Shown: positions 43,361 to 52,869, counted from the first letter of the stretch. The stretch is DNA of 64,000 bases from Streptacidiphilus sp. PB12-B1b (GCF_014084125.1 NZ_CP048405.1:496001-560000), one strand, 5' to 3'. Notes: generated by a model not told the origin, from the sequence alone. Program-made: numbers and translations.

Positions 43361-43858
43361 TCAGAAGTGGGGGTTCTCCGTGGGCCGGTCGGCCTCGGTG
43401 GCGGCCTGGAGCAGCTCGGCGAGGTCGCCGGGTTCGGAGGAGCGCTGGTCGATCCACCACCCGGCGCGGGTGATGGTGCGCCCGGCTTCCTCGATCTCCT
43501 CCCACCCCGCCTCGCCGGTCTCGTCTTCGAGGACAAGAGAGGTGTAGGCGGCGGCCAGAATCTGATGGCGGCAGCGCACACCCCAGGCGACGGCGCGCTC
43601 GGTCCCCTCCAGGGGCGGCATCCGGTACTGCTGCGACCAGGCGTCGGACTCGGCCTGCTCCTGGGCGCGCTTGGCCTCCAGCCAGGCGGCCTTGTCCTGC
43701 TCGTCGCCTTCCTTGGCGGCCCGCCAGCAGTCGGTGCACTCCTGCTTGGCCAGCCACTCGGCGAAGCCCGCGCGACGGTCGGCGGCCCGGTCGGACAGGT
43801 CGCGCTCGGCCTGGTGTCCACAGGAATGGGTAATCTGCCAGATGGTCTTCACGGCCAT
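43361..43858 (-). CDS. Hypothetical protein with possible zinc knuckle (165 aa)
   Basis: Not recognised. The N-terminus carries HSCGHQ and, 30 residues later, CTDC, which could form a zinc site. The middle is a charged helix (DKAAWLEAKRAQEQAESDAW), then AVAWGVRCRHQILAAAYTSL. Acidic overall. Start ATG 43858 with AAGGAGAA upstream. No shared tail. Confidence 0.65.
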   Translation of the reverse strand: MAVKTIWQITHSCGHQAERDLSDRAADRRAGFAEWLAKQECTDCWRAAKEGDEQDKAAWLEAKRAQEQAESDAWSQQYRMPPLEGTERAVAWGVRCRHQILAAAYTSLVLEDETGEAGWEEIEEAGRTITRAGWWIDQRSSEPGDLAELLQAATEADRPTENPHF

Positions 43859-43884
43859 GGGAACTTCTCCTTAAGGGAGTTGGG

Positions 43885-44664
43885 TCAGCGGTTGCGGGAG
43901 AACGCGATGCGCGGGTCCGCCGGGCTGGCAGCCGCAGCGGGGGTCGCGGGAGCCGCGACCGGCGCCCTGCCGGGCAGGCCGGCACGGGCGGGGCTGGCGG
44001 CGAGAGCGGCAGCGGCGCGGAAGGGGTGCCTGGGGTTGGTGAAGCCCTCGCTGCGCTCAAGGTCCGCAGCTGTCGCCGGTGCAGGACGGCGACGGGCTGC
44101 TACGTCCTGGGCGAGGCGGGGCTGCACAGCGACCTGGAGGTCGGACCGGTGCATCGACAGCGTGGCTGCGGCGACCTTCCCGAGCGCCTTGTTGCGATCG
44201 ATGGGGATGGGCAGCGTGTAGATGTCCAGGTCGCGGTTGAAGCGCCATCCGTGTGATTCGAGGATTGATCCGCCGTGTTCAACGGCGCCGATCGTGTCTG
44301 CGGTGGCTGCGACGATGCCGAGCTGCGGATGCTCGGCGAATGCGACGTCCGGCTCGACCTGTGGGGGCCGGGCGCGGGCGCGGGCCGGTTCGGAGGCCAG
44401 TGAGGGGTCGAACGCGGCGTCCACGTCGACCCGGTAGCCGGCCTTGCGCAGCAGCGCGACGGCCCGGGTGGCGCGGTCCTGCCCGTTGCGCTGCTGGTCG
44501 GCCAGCGCGTACAGGGCCGGGTGGCCCGGGACAGGCTGGAAGCTGAGGCCCTTCAACATCCAGTTGCTGGCGGCCAGTTGTCGGGGATTGCTGGCGACGA
44601 TGCCGTAGTCGGGGTGGCGGCCGACTGCCACGTCGGGCAGCGAGTCGTGATCGGGCGCGGGCAC
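43885..44664 (-). CDS. Hypothetical protein with internal duplication and shared tail (259 aa)
   Basis: Not recognised. Two related segments are visible: PDVAVGRHPDYGIVASNPRQL...LSFQPVPGHPALYAL (residues 10-55) and PDVAFAEHPQLGIVAATADTI...WRFNRDLDIYTLP (105-150). The C-terminus reads FRAAAALAASPARAG followed by an Ala/Pro-rich basic end, one of the shared tails. Start GTG 44664 with AAGGAC upstream. Confidence 0.68.
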   Translation of the reverse strand: MPAPDHDSLPDVAVGRHPDYGIVASNPRQLAASNWMLKGLSFQPVPGHPALYALADQQRNGQDRATRAVALLRKAGYRVDVDAAFDPSLASEPARARARPPQVEPDVAFAEHPQLGIVAATADTIGAVEHGGSILESHGWRFNRDLDIYTLPIPIDRNKALGKVAAATLSMHRSDLQVAVQPRLAQDVAARRRPAPATAADLERSEGFTNPRHPFRAAAALAASPARAGLPGRAPVAAPATPAAAASPADPRIAFSRNR

Positions 44665-44756
44665 GGCAGGTCCTTCCGGTGCGGAGGCGAAGACGGGAAC
44701 GGGGAACGGGGCAGCGGGGTCTGCGGGAGCAGGTCATCGATGCGACTCCTCGGTGG

Positions 44757-45866
44757 TCAGCGGCGGTGACGGGGCGGAGGCTGGGAGGCTGGTGGCTGAG
44801 CGGAGGGTGGGGTGCCGGTCGGTGGCGTGTGCCGGGCCGAGGGCGAGACGGACCGGGCGGCCTGGGCACGCGAGGAGTTGTCATCTCGCACGGCCCGTGC
44901 TCCAGCGCGGGGGAGGAGCGGCCTGTCGGTGTGGCGGTCAGCCAATTCACCGCGCAGCGCCCGGACCTCCTCGGTGCTCCGCTCGATCTGGGTGGCCATC
45001 AGGTGCAACCGGTAGACGTGGCGTTCGGTGTCCGGGCCGTCCAGGTCCTGCCACCAGTCGGCAGCGGCGTGCAGGGTCTCCACTGCCTGGGCGAGCATGC
45101 CGTCCAGAGGCGAGGCGAACTCGTCCAGCGCCCCGACGACGTCCCGAGTGTGCAGGGCGTGGTCGCGGACGAACTGCGGGAGCTGGCCCAGGCCGAACAA
45201 CTCCGCCCGGTTCAAATGGAGGGCGCGGGGGTCGTCGGACAGCAGCTGGGGCGGGCAGCGGACTCCGAAGCCCTCGAACCGCAGCGACTCGACGGCGCGG
45301 GTGACGGCGCGGTGCTGCCCGTCGGGATCGGCCATGGCCAGCGGCAGCCGGAAGAAGCGCCCGGTCGGGGCCTCGACGGGGACGAACCCGGCCCGGTACA
45401 GGCTCGGATGGGTGCCGACCTCGTTCAGGACGGGACGCGGATCGGGGCGCTGTGCGACACCGAGGTCGTCCAGGCGCCGGTCGACGGCGGCCAGCAGCGG
45501 CGCGATTCCCAGGTGGGCGTGATCGGGGCCGGTGGTCTGCGAGTCCCACCACATCTCACAGCCGGGCTCGCCCTCCCGCTCGGCCAGCGCGACCCAGGCA
45601 CCTGGCGGCTGCTCCTCGGCGGGCTCCTGCGGCGGGGTGATCACCAGCTTCCTGCCTTCGGGCAGCGGCGCGTGGATGTAGGTGGCGCTGATGCCGTCTT
45701 CAAGCTCGCTGGGAAGGCCGCGTGACCGCAGGGCCGCGGTGATCTGCGGGACCCAACCCACCACCTGTGAGCGTGGTGAGGGTGACAGCGGCAGGCGGGG
45801 GCCGTCGATGCGGGCGGTGACCAGCTTGCCCTCTCGGGCGAAGCTGACGGTGGTGCGTTCCAACAC
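44757..45866 (-). CDS. Hypothetical protein with shared tail (369 aa)
   Basis: Not recognised. The N-terminal half has a mixed fold (GISATYIHAPLPEGRKLVITPP, EMWWDSQTTG), the C-terminal half is helical (GMLAQAVETLHAAADWWQDL, then TERHVYRLHLMATQIERSTEEVRAL). The tail carries SRAQAARSVSPSA and then Pro/Ser to PPRHRR. GTG start at 45866 with AGGAG upstream. Its helical part, with a DLDGPDTERHVYRLHLM block, resembles the PNTGDLYRVHLAEGALAR block of the upstream gene, so the two may be distant paralogues. Confidence 0.68.
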   Translation of the reverse strand: MLERTTVSFAREGKLVTARIDGPRLPLSPSPRSQVVGWVPQITAALRSRGLPSELEDGISATYIHAPLPEGRKLVITPPQEPAEEQPPGAWVALAEREGEPGCEMWWDSQTTGPDHAHLGIAPLLAAVDRRLDDLGVAQRPDPRPVLNEVGTHPSLYRAGFVPVEAPTGRFFRLPLAMADPDGQHRAVTRAVESLRFEGFGVRCPPQLLSDDPRALHLNRAELFGLGQLPQFVRDHALHTRDVVGALDEFASPLDGMLAQAVETLHAAADWWQDLDGPDTERHVYRLHLMATQIERSTEEVRALRGELADRHTDRPLLPRAGARAVRDDNSSRAQAARSVSPSARHTPPTGTPPSAQPPASQPPPRHRR

Positions 45867-45952
45867 GGCTGTGTCTCCTGGTGCGTGGGGTGGGACGGCC
45901 TTCAGCGGGTACGAGCCTGCGCGGATCGGCCGGTACCTGCTGGTAGAAGGGG

Positions 45953-47023
45953 TCAGCGCGAACGCCCGCAGGGCGGTGCCGAAGGCCCGCCGGGCGGGGG
46001 CGGTGGAGCGGCCGAGGGTCCGGTCCCGGGCCGAGTGGTGCGGGAGAGCGCCGCTCGGCTGCGTGTGGAGTCGGCCCCGGGTGAGGTGTGGGAGCGGACA
46101 ACGGCCGGAGCGGGCAGGCGCTCGGCGTAGCGCAGGACCGTCGGCAGGTGCGCGCCGAGGGTCACGGCCGTGTCCCAGCCCTCCTCGTGGCGGATCTCGC
46201 GCGCCGCGTACAGCACCTGCTCGGCGGCCTGCGGCGGCAGGCCGGCGGTCGAGGTGGTGAGGAAGTCCTCCTGCAACCGCGCGGCCCTCGCGAGCGCCCC
46301 CTCGGCCAGGTGCACGCGGTACAGGTCGCCCGTGTTCGGTCCGGATGCCAGGCCGGCGTGCTCCAGGTTCGCGCCCAGGTGGGAGACGATGGCGGGGGCG
46401 CTGGTCAGGAGGGTCTCGACCTGCGCCCAGGCGTCGGTGTCGCGCCGGGCGGCGCGGTCGCCGTAGGCGGTGTCGTCCAGCGGGAAGCCCTGCTCGTCGG
46501 TGAGGTCGTCGCTGATCCCGTCCCAGTCGTTCAGCACCTCTGAGATCTCCTCACAGGCGCGGGTGGCGACGGCCAGGCGTAGCCGCCAGACGGCGTGGTC
46601 GTAGCGCGGCAGCAGCCGCGAGCGGATGTCCTCGGCAGCGCGCACCGGGTCCGTGCCCACGCTGATGCCGTCCGGGGAGCGCACGTCACCCCAGTCGCAG
46701 GCCGCATCGGCGAGCGAGGGGTCGCGCAGTGCCCCGACCAGCAACTGGCCCGGGTGCAGGGGCCGGTGGACGACGACCAGCCGTGCACCGCCGGGGCCGG
46801 TGAGGACTGCGGCCTCGGGGATCACGAAGTCCGTGAAGGCGTAGTGGAGCGTGCCCCAGTCCCACAGCTGCTCGGTCAGCTGCCGCTGCCGCTGGCTGTC
46901 GTGGAACGCGAGGAGTCGCTTCGACCAGCCGGGCATGCGGCTGGCCAGGGCAGTGGCGAAGGGGTCCAGCGGCATCCGGCCTGGCCGGGCGGAGGGCTCC
47001 TCGCCGGAGGTGGTGCGGTTCAT
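45953..47023 (-). CDS. Hypothetical protein with shared tail (356 aa)
   Basis: Not recognised. Similar length and plan to the gene downstream of it: a mixed N-terminal half (EAAVLTGPGGARLVVVHRPLHPG) and a helical second half (GLASGPNTGDLYRVHLAEGALARAARLQEDFL). The C-terminus reads TRSRAALSRTTRPG, then a proline run and CGRSR, a clear shared tail. Start ATG 47023, with AAGGAA upstream. Confidence 0.68.
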   Translation of the reverse strand: MNRTTSGEEPSARPGRMPLDPFATALASRMPGWSKRLLAFHDSQRQRQLTEQLWDWGTLHYAFTDFVIPEAAVLTGPGGARLVVVHRPLHPGQLLVGALRDPSLADAACDWGDVRSPDGISVGTDPVRAAEDIRSRLLPRYDHAVWRLRLAVATRACEEISEVLNDWDGISDDLTDEQGFPLDDTAYGDRAARRDTDAWAQVETLLTSAPAIVSHLGANLEHAGLASGPNTGDLYRVHLAEGALARAARLQEDFLTTSTAGLPPQAAEQVLYAAREIRHEEGWDTAVTLGAHLPTVLRYAERLPAPAVVRSHTSPGADSTRSRAALSRTTRPGTGPSAAPPPPPGGPSAPPCGRSR

Positions 47024-47074
47024 CACGAGGTTCCTTCGTGGGTGCGGTCAGTGGGTGTCTGTGAGGTGTGGCGG

Positions 47075-47716
47075 TCAACGGGTGTGGCGGTTGACCGGCT
47101 GTTGTGCGGAGCGCGCGGCTGGAGCGCTCGGCTGCCGTGCACGGGTGGAACCGGGAGCAGCGGACCGCGTCAGGGCGGCGTCACGCCGCAGGTCCGCCGC
47201 TTGGCGGAGGGTGTTGACGCGGTGGCTGAGGTGGTCGGCGGCGCGGGCCAGTGCCGCGGTCTGATGGGCGAGGGGGGCGGTGTGGCGCCACGCCTCCTCG
47301 TTGCGCAGCGCGTCGACCTGCCCGGCCAACCGCTGACCGCCGCCGGGATGGGCGGCGTTCATCAGCGCCTGGACGTTCAGCCACTCCTCGCGTACACGGA
47401 CGATCGCCCCGACGCGGTTGTTGAGGCCCGTCAACTGCCCTAGGTCCTCACTGATCGGGCCGGAGCGGTAGTCCTGGCGGCGGGCCGCTGCAAGTACCTG
47501 CGGCAGCATCGCGGGTACGCACTCCATGACGACCAGCAGGTGCTGCCAGGCGGCGGCGTTGCGTGCCATCACCGTGTCCGCGTACTGCCTGCCCGTCAGC
47601 TGGCCTGTTGGGACGAGGAAGCGGGGCAGGTCGTCGTACCAGGCGTCGGCCGTTTCCTGGAGTCCGGCAGCGGCGTTGGCCAGGGCGGTCACCTGCTCGT
47701 TCCAGTGCAGGCTCAT
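47075..47716 (-). CDS. Hypothetical helical protein with shared tail (213 aa)
   Basis: Not recognised. All-helical body (EQVTALANAAAGLQETADAWYDDL, RVNTLRQAADLRRDAAL) with tail LRRDAALTRSAAPG followed by RQPSAPAARSAQQPVNRHTR. It follows the VirB4 gene with a four-base overlap; small helical proteins beside VirB4 are often channel accessories, but this is inference. Confidence 0.68.
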   Translation of the reverse strand: MSLHWNEQVTALANAAAGLQETADAWYDDLPRFLVPTGQLTGRQYADTVMARNAAAWQHLLVVMECVPAMLPQVLAAARRQDYRSGPISEDLGQLTGLNNRVGAIVRVREEWLNVQALMNAAHPGGGQRLAGQVDALRNEEAWRHTAPLAHQTAALARAADHLSHRVNTLRQAADLRRDAALTRSAAPGSTRARQPSAPAARSAQQPVNRHTR

Positions 47717-49283
47717 TGCCGCGTCCCCGGCCTCTGCTGGGGCAGCGGGGGTTCCTCAGCCACAGTGAACTTCGGCAGGTTCTCGGCCATGCGGGCATCG
47801 GTGTCGAACAGCTCGCGCTCGGCGGGGTGGAGGATGTGCTGCGTGATGAAGGACCGCCCCGCGACCTTCCACAGCCCGCGCCCCTTGGTGAGCGCCGAAA
47901 CGGCCTGGGTCTCGACTCCGGTCAGGCCGAGCAGGGAGGCGGCGGCGGAGAGTTGGTCGGGTTCCTGGCGGTAGATGATGCGGGTGGAGCAGTCCGCGAG
48001 CAGTCCCTCGGCCAGCACCCGGCCGCGCGAGCCGGCATCACCCGCGCTGAGTAGGTCGGACAGGCGGTGGATGACCATGAGGTTGGCGATGCCGAGACCT
48101 CGGCTGAGCTTCCACTGGCTCTGCATGCGCTCCAACAACCCGACGTGCCGCATCAGGCGCCATGCCTCGTCGTAGATCACCCAGCGTCGGCCGCCGTCCG
48201 GGTCGGCGAGGGCGGACTCCATCCAGGCACTGGCACACGTCATCGCCAGGACCAGCGCGGTGTCGTCGCCCGACCCGCCGAGGCGGGACAGGTCGATGGA
48301 CAGCATCGGTGTGGTCGGGTCGAACGTGACGGTGCTGGGGGCGTCGAACATGCCGCTCAAGTCGCCGTGCACCAGGCGGCGCAGGGCGTGCGCGAGGTCC
48401 TGGGCGGCGGGGCCCATGTGCCCGCCCTGGTCGCCGAGGGCGCGGTCGAGGCGCTCGGGCGAGCCGAGGGTGTGGGCGATGTCGCCGAGCAGCGGCACCG
48501 TACCGCCGGCCTGAGCCTCGGCCACGACCTGGTCGAGCGCGAGGTCCAGCGCGGTGTGCTCCATCGGCAACAGGTCGCGCTTGAGCACGGTGCGGGCCAG
48601 GGCCGCCAGGAGCAGGAGGCGGCGCTTGCGGACTTCGGTCGACCAGTCGTCCTCGCTGACCGAGGCGGGTCGGGCCGGGGCATCCAGGGGGTTCAGCCTC
48701 CCCGGGAGCCCCGGTCCCAGCGCGATGCTGTAGCCGCCGAGGGCCTGCGCGACGGCTGTCCACTCTCCCTTGGGATCGCAGGGAACATAGACCCGGTAGC
48801 CGTGGGCGATCGACCTGGTGGCGATGGACTTGGCCAGCGCGGACTTGCCCGCGCCGATGATCCCGGCCAGGACGGCGTTCGGATTGGTGAAGCCCTCGAT
48901 CCGGCCGCTGCTGTACAGCGTGAACGGGTCGAAGCAGAACGCCGCCTCGGCGTGCACGTCGCGGCCGACGAAGATCCCCTCCGCGCCCAGGCCACCCTCG
49001 GCGAGGAAGGGATAGGCCCCGGACACGGTGGCGGTGGTCATGCGGTGGGCGGGCAGGCTGAGCTTGCCGCCGCGCGCCGAGGAGGGGCCGGGGCGCCCCG
49101 ACAGCGGGTAGGTCGGCCGTAGCTCCGGGTCGAGGATGTCCTGGTCGCGGCGCTTGGGCGGGGCCCCAGCGAGGCGTGCCTGGCGGCGGGCCTGGGCGAA
49201 ACCGGCGCGGGCGGCACGCTGCTGGGCGCGTGATGCCTTTCGGGGGACGAACAGGGGGAGGCGCTGGCGCGGGTGCGGGGCAT
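47713..49283 (-). CDS. VirB4-like conjugation ATPase
   Basis: About 520 residues. It starts with a basic helix (RAQQRAARAGFAQARRQARLAG), then ELRPTYPLSGRPGPSSARG, Walker A IGAGKSALAKS, and Walker B WVIYDEAWRL followed by SRGLGIANLMVIHRLSDLL. VirB4 proteins power assembly and substrate passage in type IV systems; here the N-terminal portion of VirB4 is supplied by the neighbouring SCO6880 protein. Start problem: the ATG at 49283 has a good GGAGAAA site but is out of frame with the body. Either a one-base indel lies in a C-run near 49258 or an unusual start is used. Confidence 0.85.
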
Positions 49284-49310
49284 GAACGTTTCTCCTGGTG
49301 GAAGGCGAGG

Positions 49311-49763
49311 TCAGCGGCGGACGAGGCCGGTGAACGGGGTGTGCAGGTCGGCCGGGGTGGTGCGGCGGCGGACCAGGTGGGCGGTGCGCTGGTGGCGCTG
49401 GCAGATGGTCAGCTCGGGAGCGCCCTCGGGCAGGCCGGCCTGGCACGCCTCGCGTTCGGGGACTTCGCCGGAGTCGGGCCGGGGTGCCGCGTGGTAGGCG
49501 GCGTGGAGGTGGTCGGCGGCCTGCCAGATCCGGGTGCGGGCGGCGCGGAGCTGGTCGCCCTCGATCGGGACGAGCTGTCCGGTGCGGGCGGTATGGGCGT
49601 CGAGCAGGCCGTGCAGCGAGACGAGGTGGGCGTGCAGGGCGTCCAGCTCGGCACGGGTGGTGACCAGCGGGCCGCCGGGGATGTTGAGCGCGCGGTGGAA
49701 GTCGAGCGCGGCGGTGGCGAAGGGCACGAAGTCCTGCGCGGTCGGGCTGGGGGTGCGGGACAT
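49311..49763 (-). CDS. Hypothetical protein between VirB4 and SCO6880 genes (150 aa)
   Basis: Not recognised. Helical (QDFVPFATAALDFHRAL, ELDALHAHLVSLHGLLDAHT, RIWQAADHLHAAYHAA), ending in a basic segment ICQRHQRTAHLVRRRT. Start ATG 49763. Flanked on both sides by channel genes, so likely a structural or accessory part. Confidence 0.65.
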   Translation of the reverse strand: MSRTPSPTAQDFVPFATAALDFHRALNIPGGPLVTTRAELDALHAHLVSLHGLLDAHTARTGQLVPIEGDQLRAARTRIWQAADHLHAAYHAAPRPDSGEVPEREACQAGLPEGAPELTICQRHQRTAHLVRRRTTPADLHTPFTGLVRR

Positions 49764-49797
49764 GGGGGTGCTCTTTCGGAAGGGGGGCGGGCCGGGA

Positions 49798-51270
49798 TCA
49801 GGCGGCGAGGGCGAGCGGCATGGAGGCGGCGGTGAACGCCTCGGCCTGCTGCCAGGTGAGCGGCCGAAGGTCGAGCTGGGCGCCGACGGCCGCGGTCTCC
49901 ACGACCGCACAGGCGGACCGCAGTTCCTCCTCGCTGTCGGCCGAGACGGTCAGCAGGCCGGTCAGCGCGACGTCCGCGTGCCCGGCGATGAGCTGGCGCT
50001 CGCGGGACTTGATGTCCTGGTACTCGATCGAGTCCGCTTCGGAGTCGACCTGGCCGCGCCGGGCCCGCTCGGCGGCATCGGCGATCACGCTGGCCTTCTT
50101 GCGCTGGACATCGCGCAGGGCCGCGTCCAGCCCCTTCGGCTCGTAGGAGAGCGACAGCGTGCGGCGGACCCCGGCGGTGAACAGGAGCTGATGCAGGAAG
50201 CCTGCCGAGGTCTCGGTCCGGGGCCAGTTCTCGACCCAGTACGTGCAGTGGACGGCGGAGTCGGTCGCGATGTGGTCCGACTTCTCGACGACCACGACCG
50301 GGCCGGCAGCGGCAGGCTCCGCCTCGGGACGCCCCGAGGAGGACCAGCGGTCGAGGCCGGCCAGGGCCTTGGGGTCGTACGCCGTGCGCACGACGGCCGC
50401 GATCTCGTGCGCGGTGAGCCAGCCGGTGGGGCTGAGCCCGGCCGTCCGCGCAGCCTGGTCGAACGTCGAGGTCAGCTGCGCCAGGACGCTGAAGGCCCCG
50501 GTCAGCCCGCCGCCGGCCTGGTTGATCAGGCGTCGCGCGGCCTTCGCGTCCAGGGACACCGCGACGTATGCCTCGTGGGGGGCAGCCGCCGGGCCGGCGC
50601 TGGCGATCAGCTCGCTGTAGATCGCGCCCGCCACCGGGGCGTCGGGCTGCCCGTGCTCCTCCCAGTACCGGCGCAGGGCGTCGCCGGAGTCGGGGACGGT
50701 GCGCTCGATCACCTGCACGCGGGCGACGTGTCCGGTACGGGCAAGAGCGGCCAGCGCGCGGCCCCAGCCGTGGACGTTGGCGTTCTGGGTGCCCGGGTCC
50801 AGCAGCGCGTAGGCGCGGGAGGAGACCTTGACGACGGCGGTCAGCGTGCCCGTGTGGGGGTTGTGGACGGCGCCGTACCGGCGGTCGGGGGCGGTGACCA
50901 CGCGCAGGCTGGCTGCGGTGCCGGGCAGGTGCAGCAGTCCCTCGCGGACCGGACGGCGGGAGGGCCGCACCAGCCAGACCAGCTGGCCCCGCATCCGGCG
51001 CAGGACGTACCGGGTGACGATCGGGGCCCAGTCGGCCAGGGCCCGGCCCCGGTAGCGCACGAAGACGAACAGGGCGATGGCGGCCCACAGCGGGATGAGT
51101 TCGAGCGCGCCGGCCACGCCGCGGGTGAGGATCACGGCGAGCAGGAGCAGGCCGGTGAGGCTTGCGGCGATCAGCTGCGGGGCGGTCAGGCCGAGCAGGA
51201 TGCCGCGCTTGCTGCGGTGGGGGAACTTGACGGTGGCCGGAGTGGCATCGGCCTGGGACTGGTCGGACAT
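49798..51270 (-). CDS. SCO6880-family (PrgI-like) conjugation protein
   Basis: 490 residues. The N-terminus has two membrane helices (LTAPQLIAASLTGLLLLAVIL, LIPLWAAIALFVFVRY) like PrgI/VirB3. It continues into a VirB4 N-domain-like part (YGAVHNPHTGTLTAVVKVSS...VHGWGRALAALA, later IKSRERQLIAGHADVALTGLLTVSA). The family is fixed next to VirB4 ATPases in streptomycete T4SS loci and probably anchors the ATPase to the channel. Start ATG 51270. Confidence 0.85.
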   Translation of the reverse strand: MSDQSQADATPATVKFPHRSKRGILLGLTAPQLIAASLTGLLLLAVILTRGVAGALELIPLWAAIALFVFVRYRGRALADWAPIVTRYVLRRMRGQLVWLVRPSRRPVREGLLHLPGTAASLRVVTAPDRRYGAVHNPHTGTLTAVVKVSSRAYALLDPGTQNANVHGWGRALAALARTGHVARVQVIERTVPDSGDALRRYWEEHGQPDAPVAGAIYSELIASAGPAAAPHEAYVAVSLDAKAARRLINQAGGGLTGAFSVLAQLTSTFDQAARTAGLSPTGWLTAHEIAAVVRTAYDPKALAGLDRWSSSGRPEAEPAAAGPVVVVEKSDHIATDSAVHCTYWVENWPRTETSAGFLHQLLFTAGVRRTLSLSYEPKGLDAALRDVQRKKASVIADAAERARRGQVDSEADSIEYQDIKSRERQLIAGHADVALTGLLTVSADSEEELRSACAVVETAAVGAQLDLRPLTWQQAEAFTAASMPLALAA

Positions 51271-51373
51271 GGTGGTTCCAGAGGGTGGGAGCGGGCGAGG
51301 GGGCGGGGCGCGCAGCGCTCTTCTGGAGGTCATGGCAGGACTCCGTTTCGGCTGGTCAGCGGTGCGGTGGAAG

Positions 51374-51410
51374 GGGGCGGGCTGCTCGGCTGAAGGAGGC
51401 AGCCCGCCCC
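51374..51410. terminator. Strong stem-loop after the TrbL-like gene
   Basis: GGGGCGGGCTGC (51374-51385) pairs perfectly with GCAGCCCGCCCC (51399-51410) in the gap between the channel gene and the SCO6880 gene. Probable attenuator reducing expression downstream. Confidence 0.55.
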
Positions 51411-51422
51411 AGTGGTGGTGGG

Positions 51423-52838
51423 TCAGGACCCCGATGGCGGCTGGGTGGGGAACACCCACCTCGTCGCAGTCGCAGAACCGGTCGCCGACGGGCCGGTGGT
51501 GGGCGGCGGAGGTGCGGCAGGACCGCTGCCTGCCGGGGTGGGTGTGGCAGGCGGCGTGGAACCGGCGTCGGCCATGTTGGTGCCGGGAGCTGACACGCTG
51601 GCGGGCTGGGCGGAACCGCCGTCGCTCCCAGGAGCACTCCCTTCGGAGTTGCTGCCGCGCCGGGTGATGAGCGCCGGGATGCCCGGTCGCTGGATCAGGG
51701 CCCGGCCCTTGTCACCGGAGGCGTTCGGGTCCTCCCCGAAGCGGAAGCTGGTCTGCGGGCGCTCGGGACCGGGGTCGATGCCCTCCTTGCTGAGCCGGCC
51801 TCCGGAGGGGTCGATGCCGGAGGCGACCCCGTCGGCACCCATGCCCGGGACCTTGCTCGGGCCCTGGGGCGCGGGCGAGCCCGACCCCGCCTGCATCGCC
51901 AGGCTCCCCGCGGTCTTCGCAGCCCCGGCGGCGACCGCCACCCCGGCCACGCCGGTACGGTGCAGGTCGTCCCGGCCGCCACCCTCGGTCGCCCAGTGGA
52001 CGAACTTATAGGTCGCGTAGGGGCACAAAAGGATCAACACCATGATGGTCAGGCCCGCCAGGGCGTCGGAGAGCGCGGACAGTCCGTCCTTGGAGTCGCT
52101 CTGCCCCATGGCCGAGACGCCGAGCAGGAACACGATCGTCATCAGCAGCTTGGAGACGACCAGGGTGGCGGTGGCCTCGATCCAGCCCCGGCGCCAGCGC
52201 TTGGCGACCTCCCAGCCGCCCCCGGCCCCGGCGAAGATCGCCAGGGTGACCAGGACGAGCACGCCGACCTTGCGGGCGACCATCACGCCCCAGTACATGA
52301 ACGCGCCGATCGCGCAGCCCAGGGCCACCAGCGCGGGTATGGCCCAGCCGAGTTGGAACATCGGCCCCAGCTCGCTGACCTTGATGATCCGGCGCACGGC
52401 ATCGCCGACCGAGGTGTTCGCGGCTTGGAACAGGCCGTTGGACAGCGCGTCCACCACGGTCACCGCTACGGCCGTGAAGCTGACCGCGCAGAAGGAGAAC
52501 AGCACGCCGGTCATCGTGCCCACCGCCGCCTGTGCCAGGGCGCGTTCATCGCGCCGCCAGGCAGCGAGGATGAGCTGGAGGCAGAACGTGCCCACGGTCA
52601 GGACCAGGCCGATGGGCAGGATCAACTCGTAGTTGCTCCGGAACCAGCTCGCGTTCAGGTCGATGGTGGTGGTGGCGTTGACCGCCTTCGCGGCCAGGTC
52701 GGCGCCGCTGGACGCCAGGTCACCCATCGACTCGGCGATCCACGCGCCGATCCCGTTGGTGACCGCTCCGGCCGGATTGTTGGCGAAATCGACAGCGTCG
52801 CAGACGCTGTTCATCAGGGGGAGGTCGCAGACTCCCAT
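51423..52838 (-). CDS. TrbL/VirB6-like polytopic channel protein
   Basis: 471 residues. An N-terminal periplasmic segment (GAVTNGIGAWIAESMGDLASS) is followed by six or seven membrane helices up to about residue 300 (YELILPIGLVLTVGTFCLQLI, VGVLVLVTLAIFAGAGGGWEVAKRW, LTIMVLILLCPYATYKFVHW) and a long disordered Gly/Pro/Ser tail. The plan matches TrbL/VirB6 inner-membrane channel parts of conjugation systems. The tail lacks the AALxRS motif. Start ATG 52838 has AAAGGAGG upstream. Confidence 0.85.
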   Translation of the reverse strand: MGVCDLPLMNSVCDAVDFANNPAGAVTNGIGAWIAESMGDLASSGADLAAKAVNATTTIDLNASWFRSNYELILPIGLVLTVGTFCLQLILAAWRRDERALAQAAVGTMTGVLFSFCAVSFTAVAVTVVDALSNGLFQAANTSVGDAVRRIIKVSELGPMFQLGWAIPALVALGCAIGAFMYWGVMVARKVGVLVLVTLAIFAGAGGGWEVAKRWRRGWIEATATLVVSKLLMTIVFLLGVSAMGQSDSKDGLSALSDALAGLTIMVLILLCPYATYKFVHWATEGGGRDDLHRTGVAGVAVAAGAAKTAGSLAMQAGSGSPAPQGPSKVPGMGADGVASGIDPSGGRLSKEGIDPGPERPQTSFRFGEDPNASGDKGRALIQRPGIPALITRRGSNSEGSAPGSDGGSAQPASVSAPGTNMADAGSTPPATPTPAGSGPAAPPPPTTGPSATGSATATRWVFPTQPPSGS

Positions 52839-52869
52839 GAGGGTACCTCCTTTCTTTCTGGAGCGGTGG

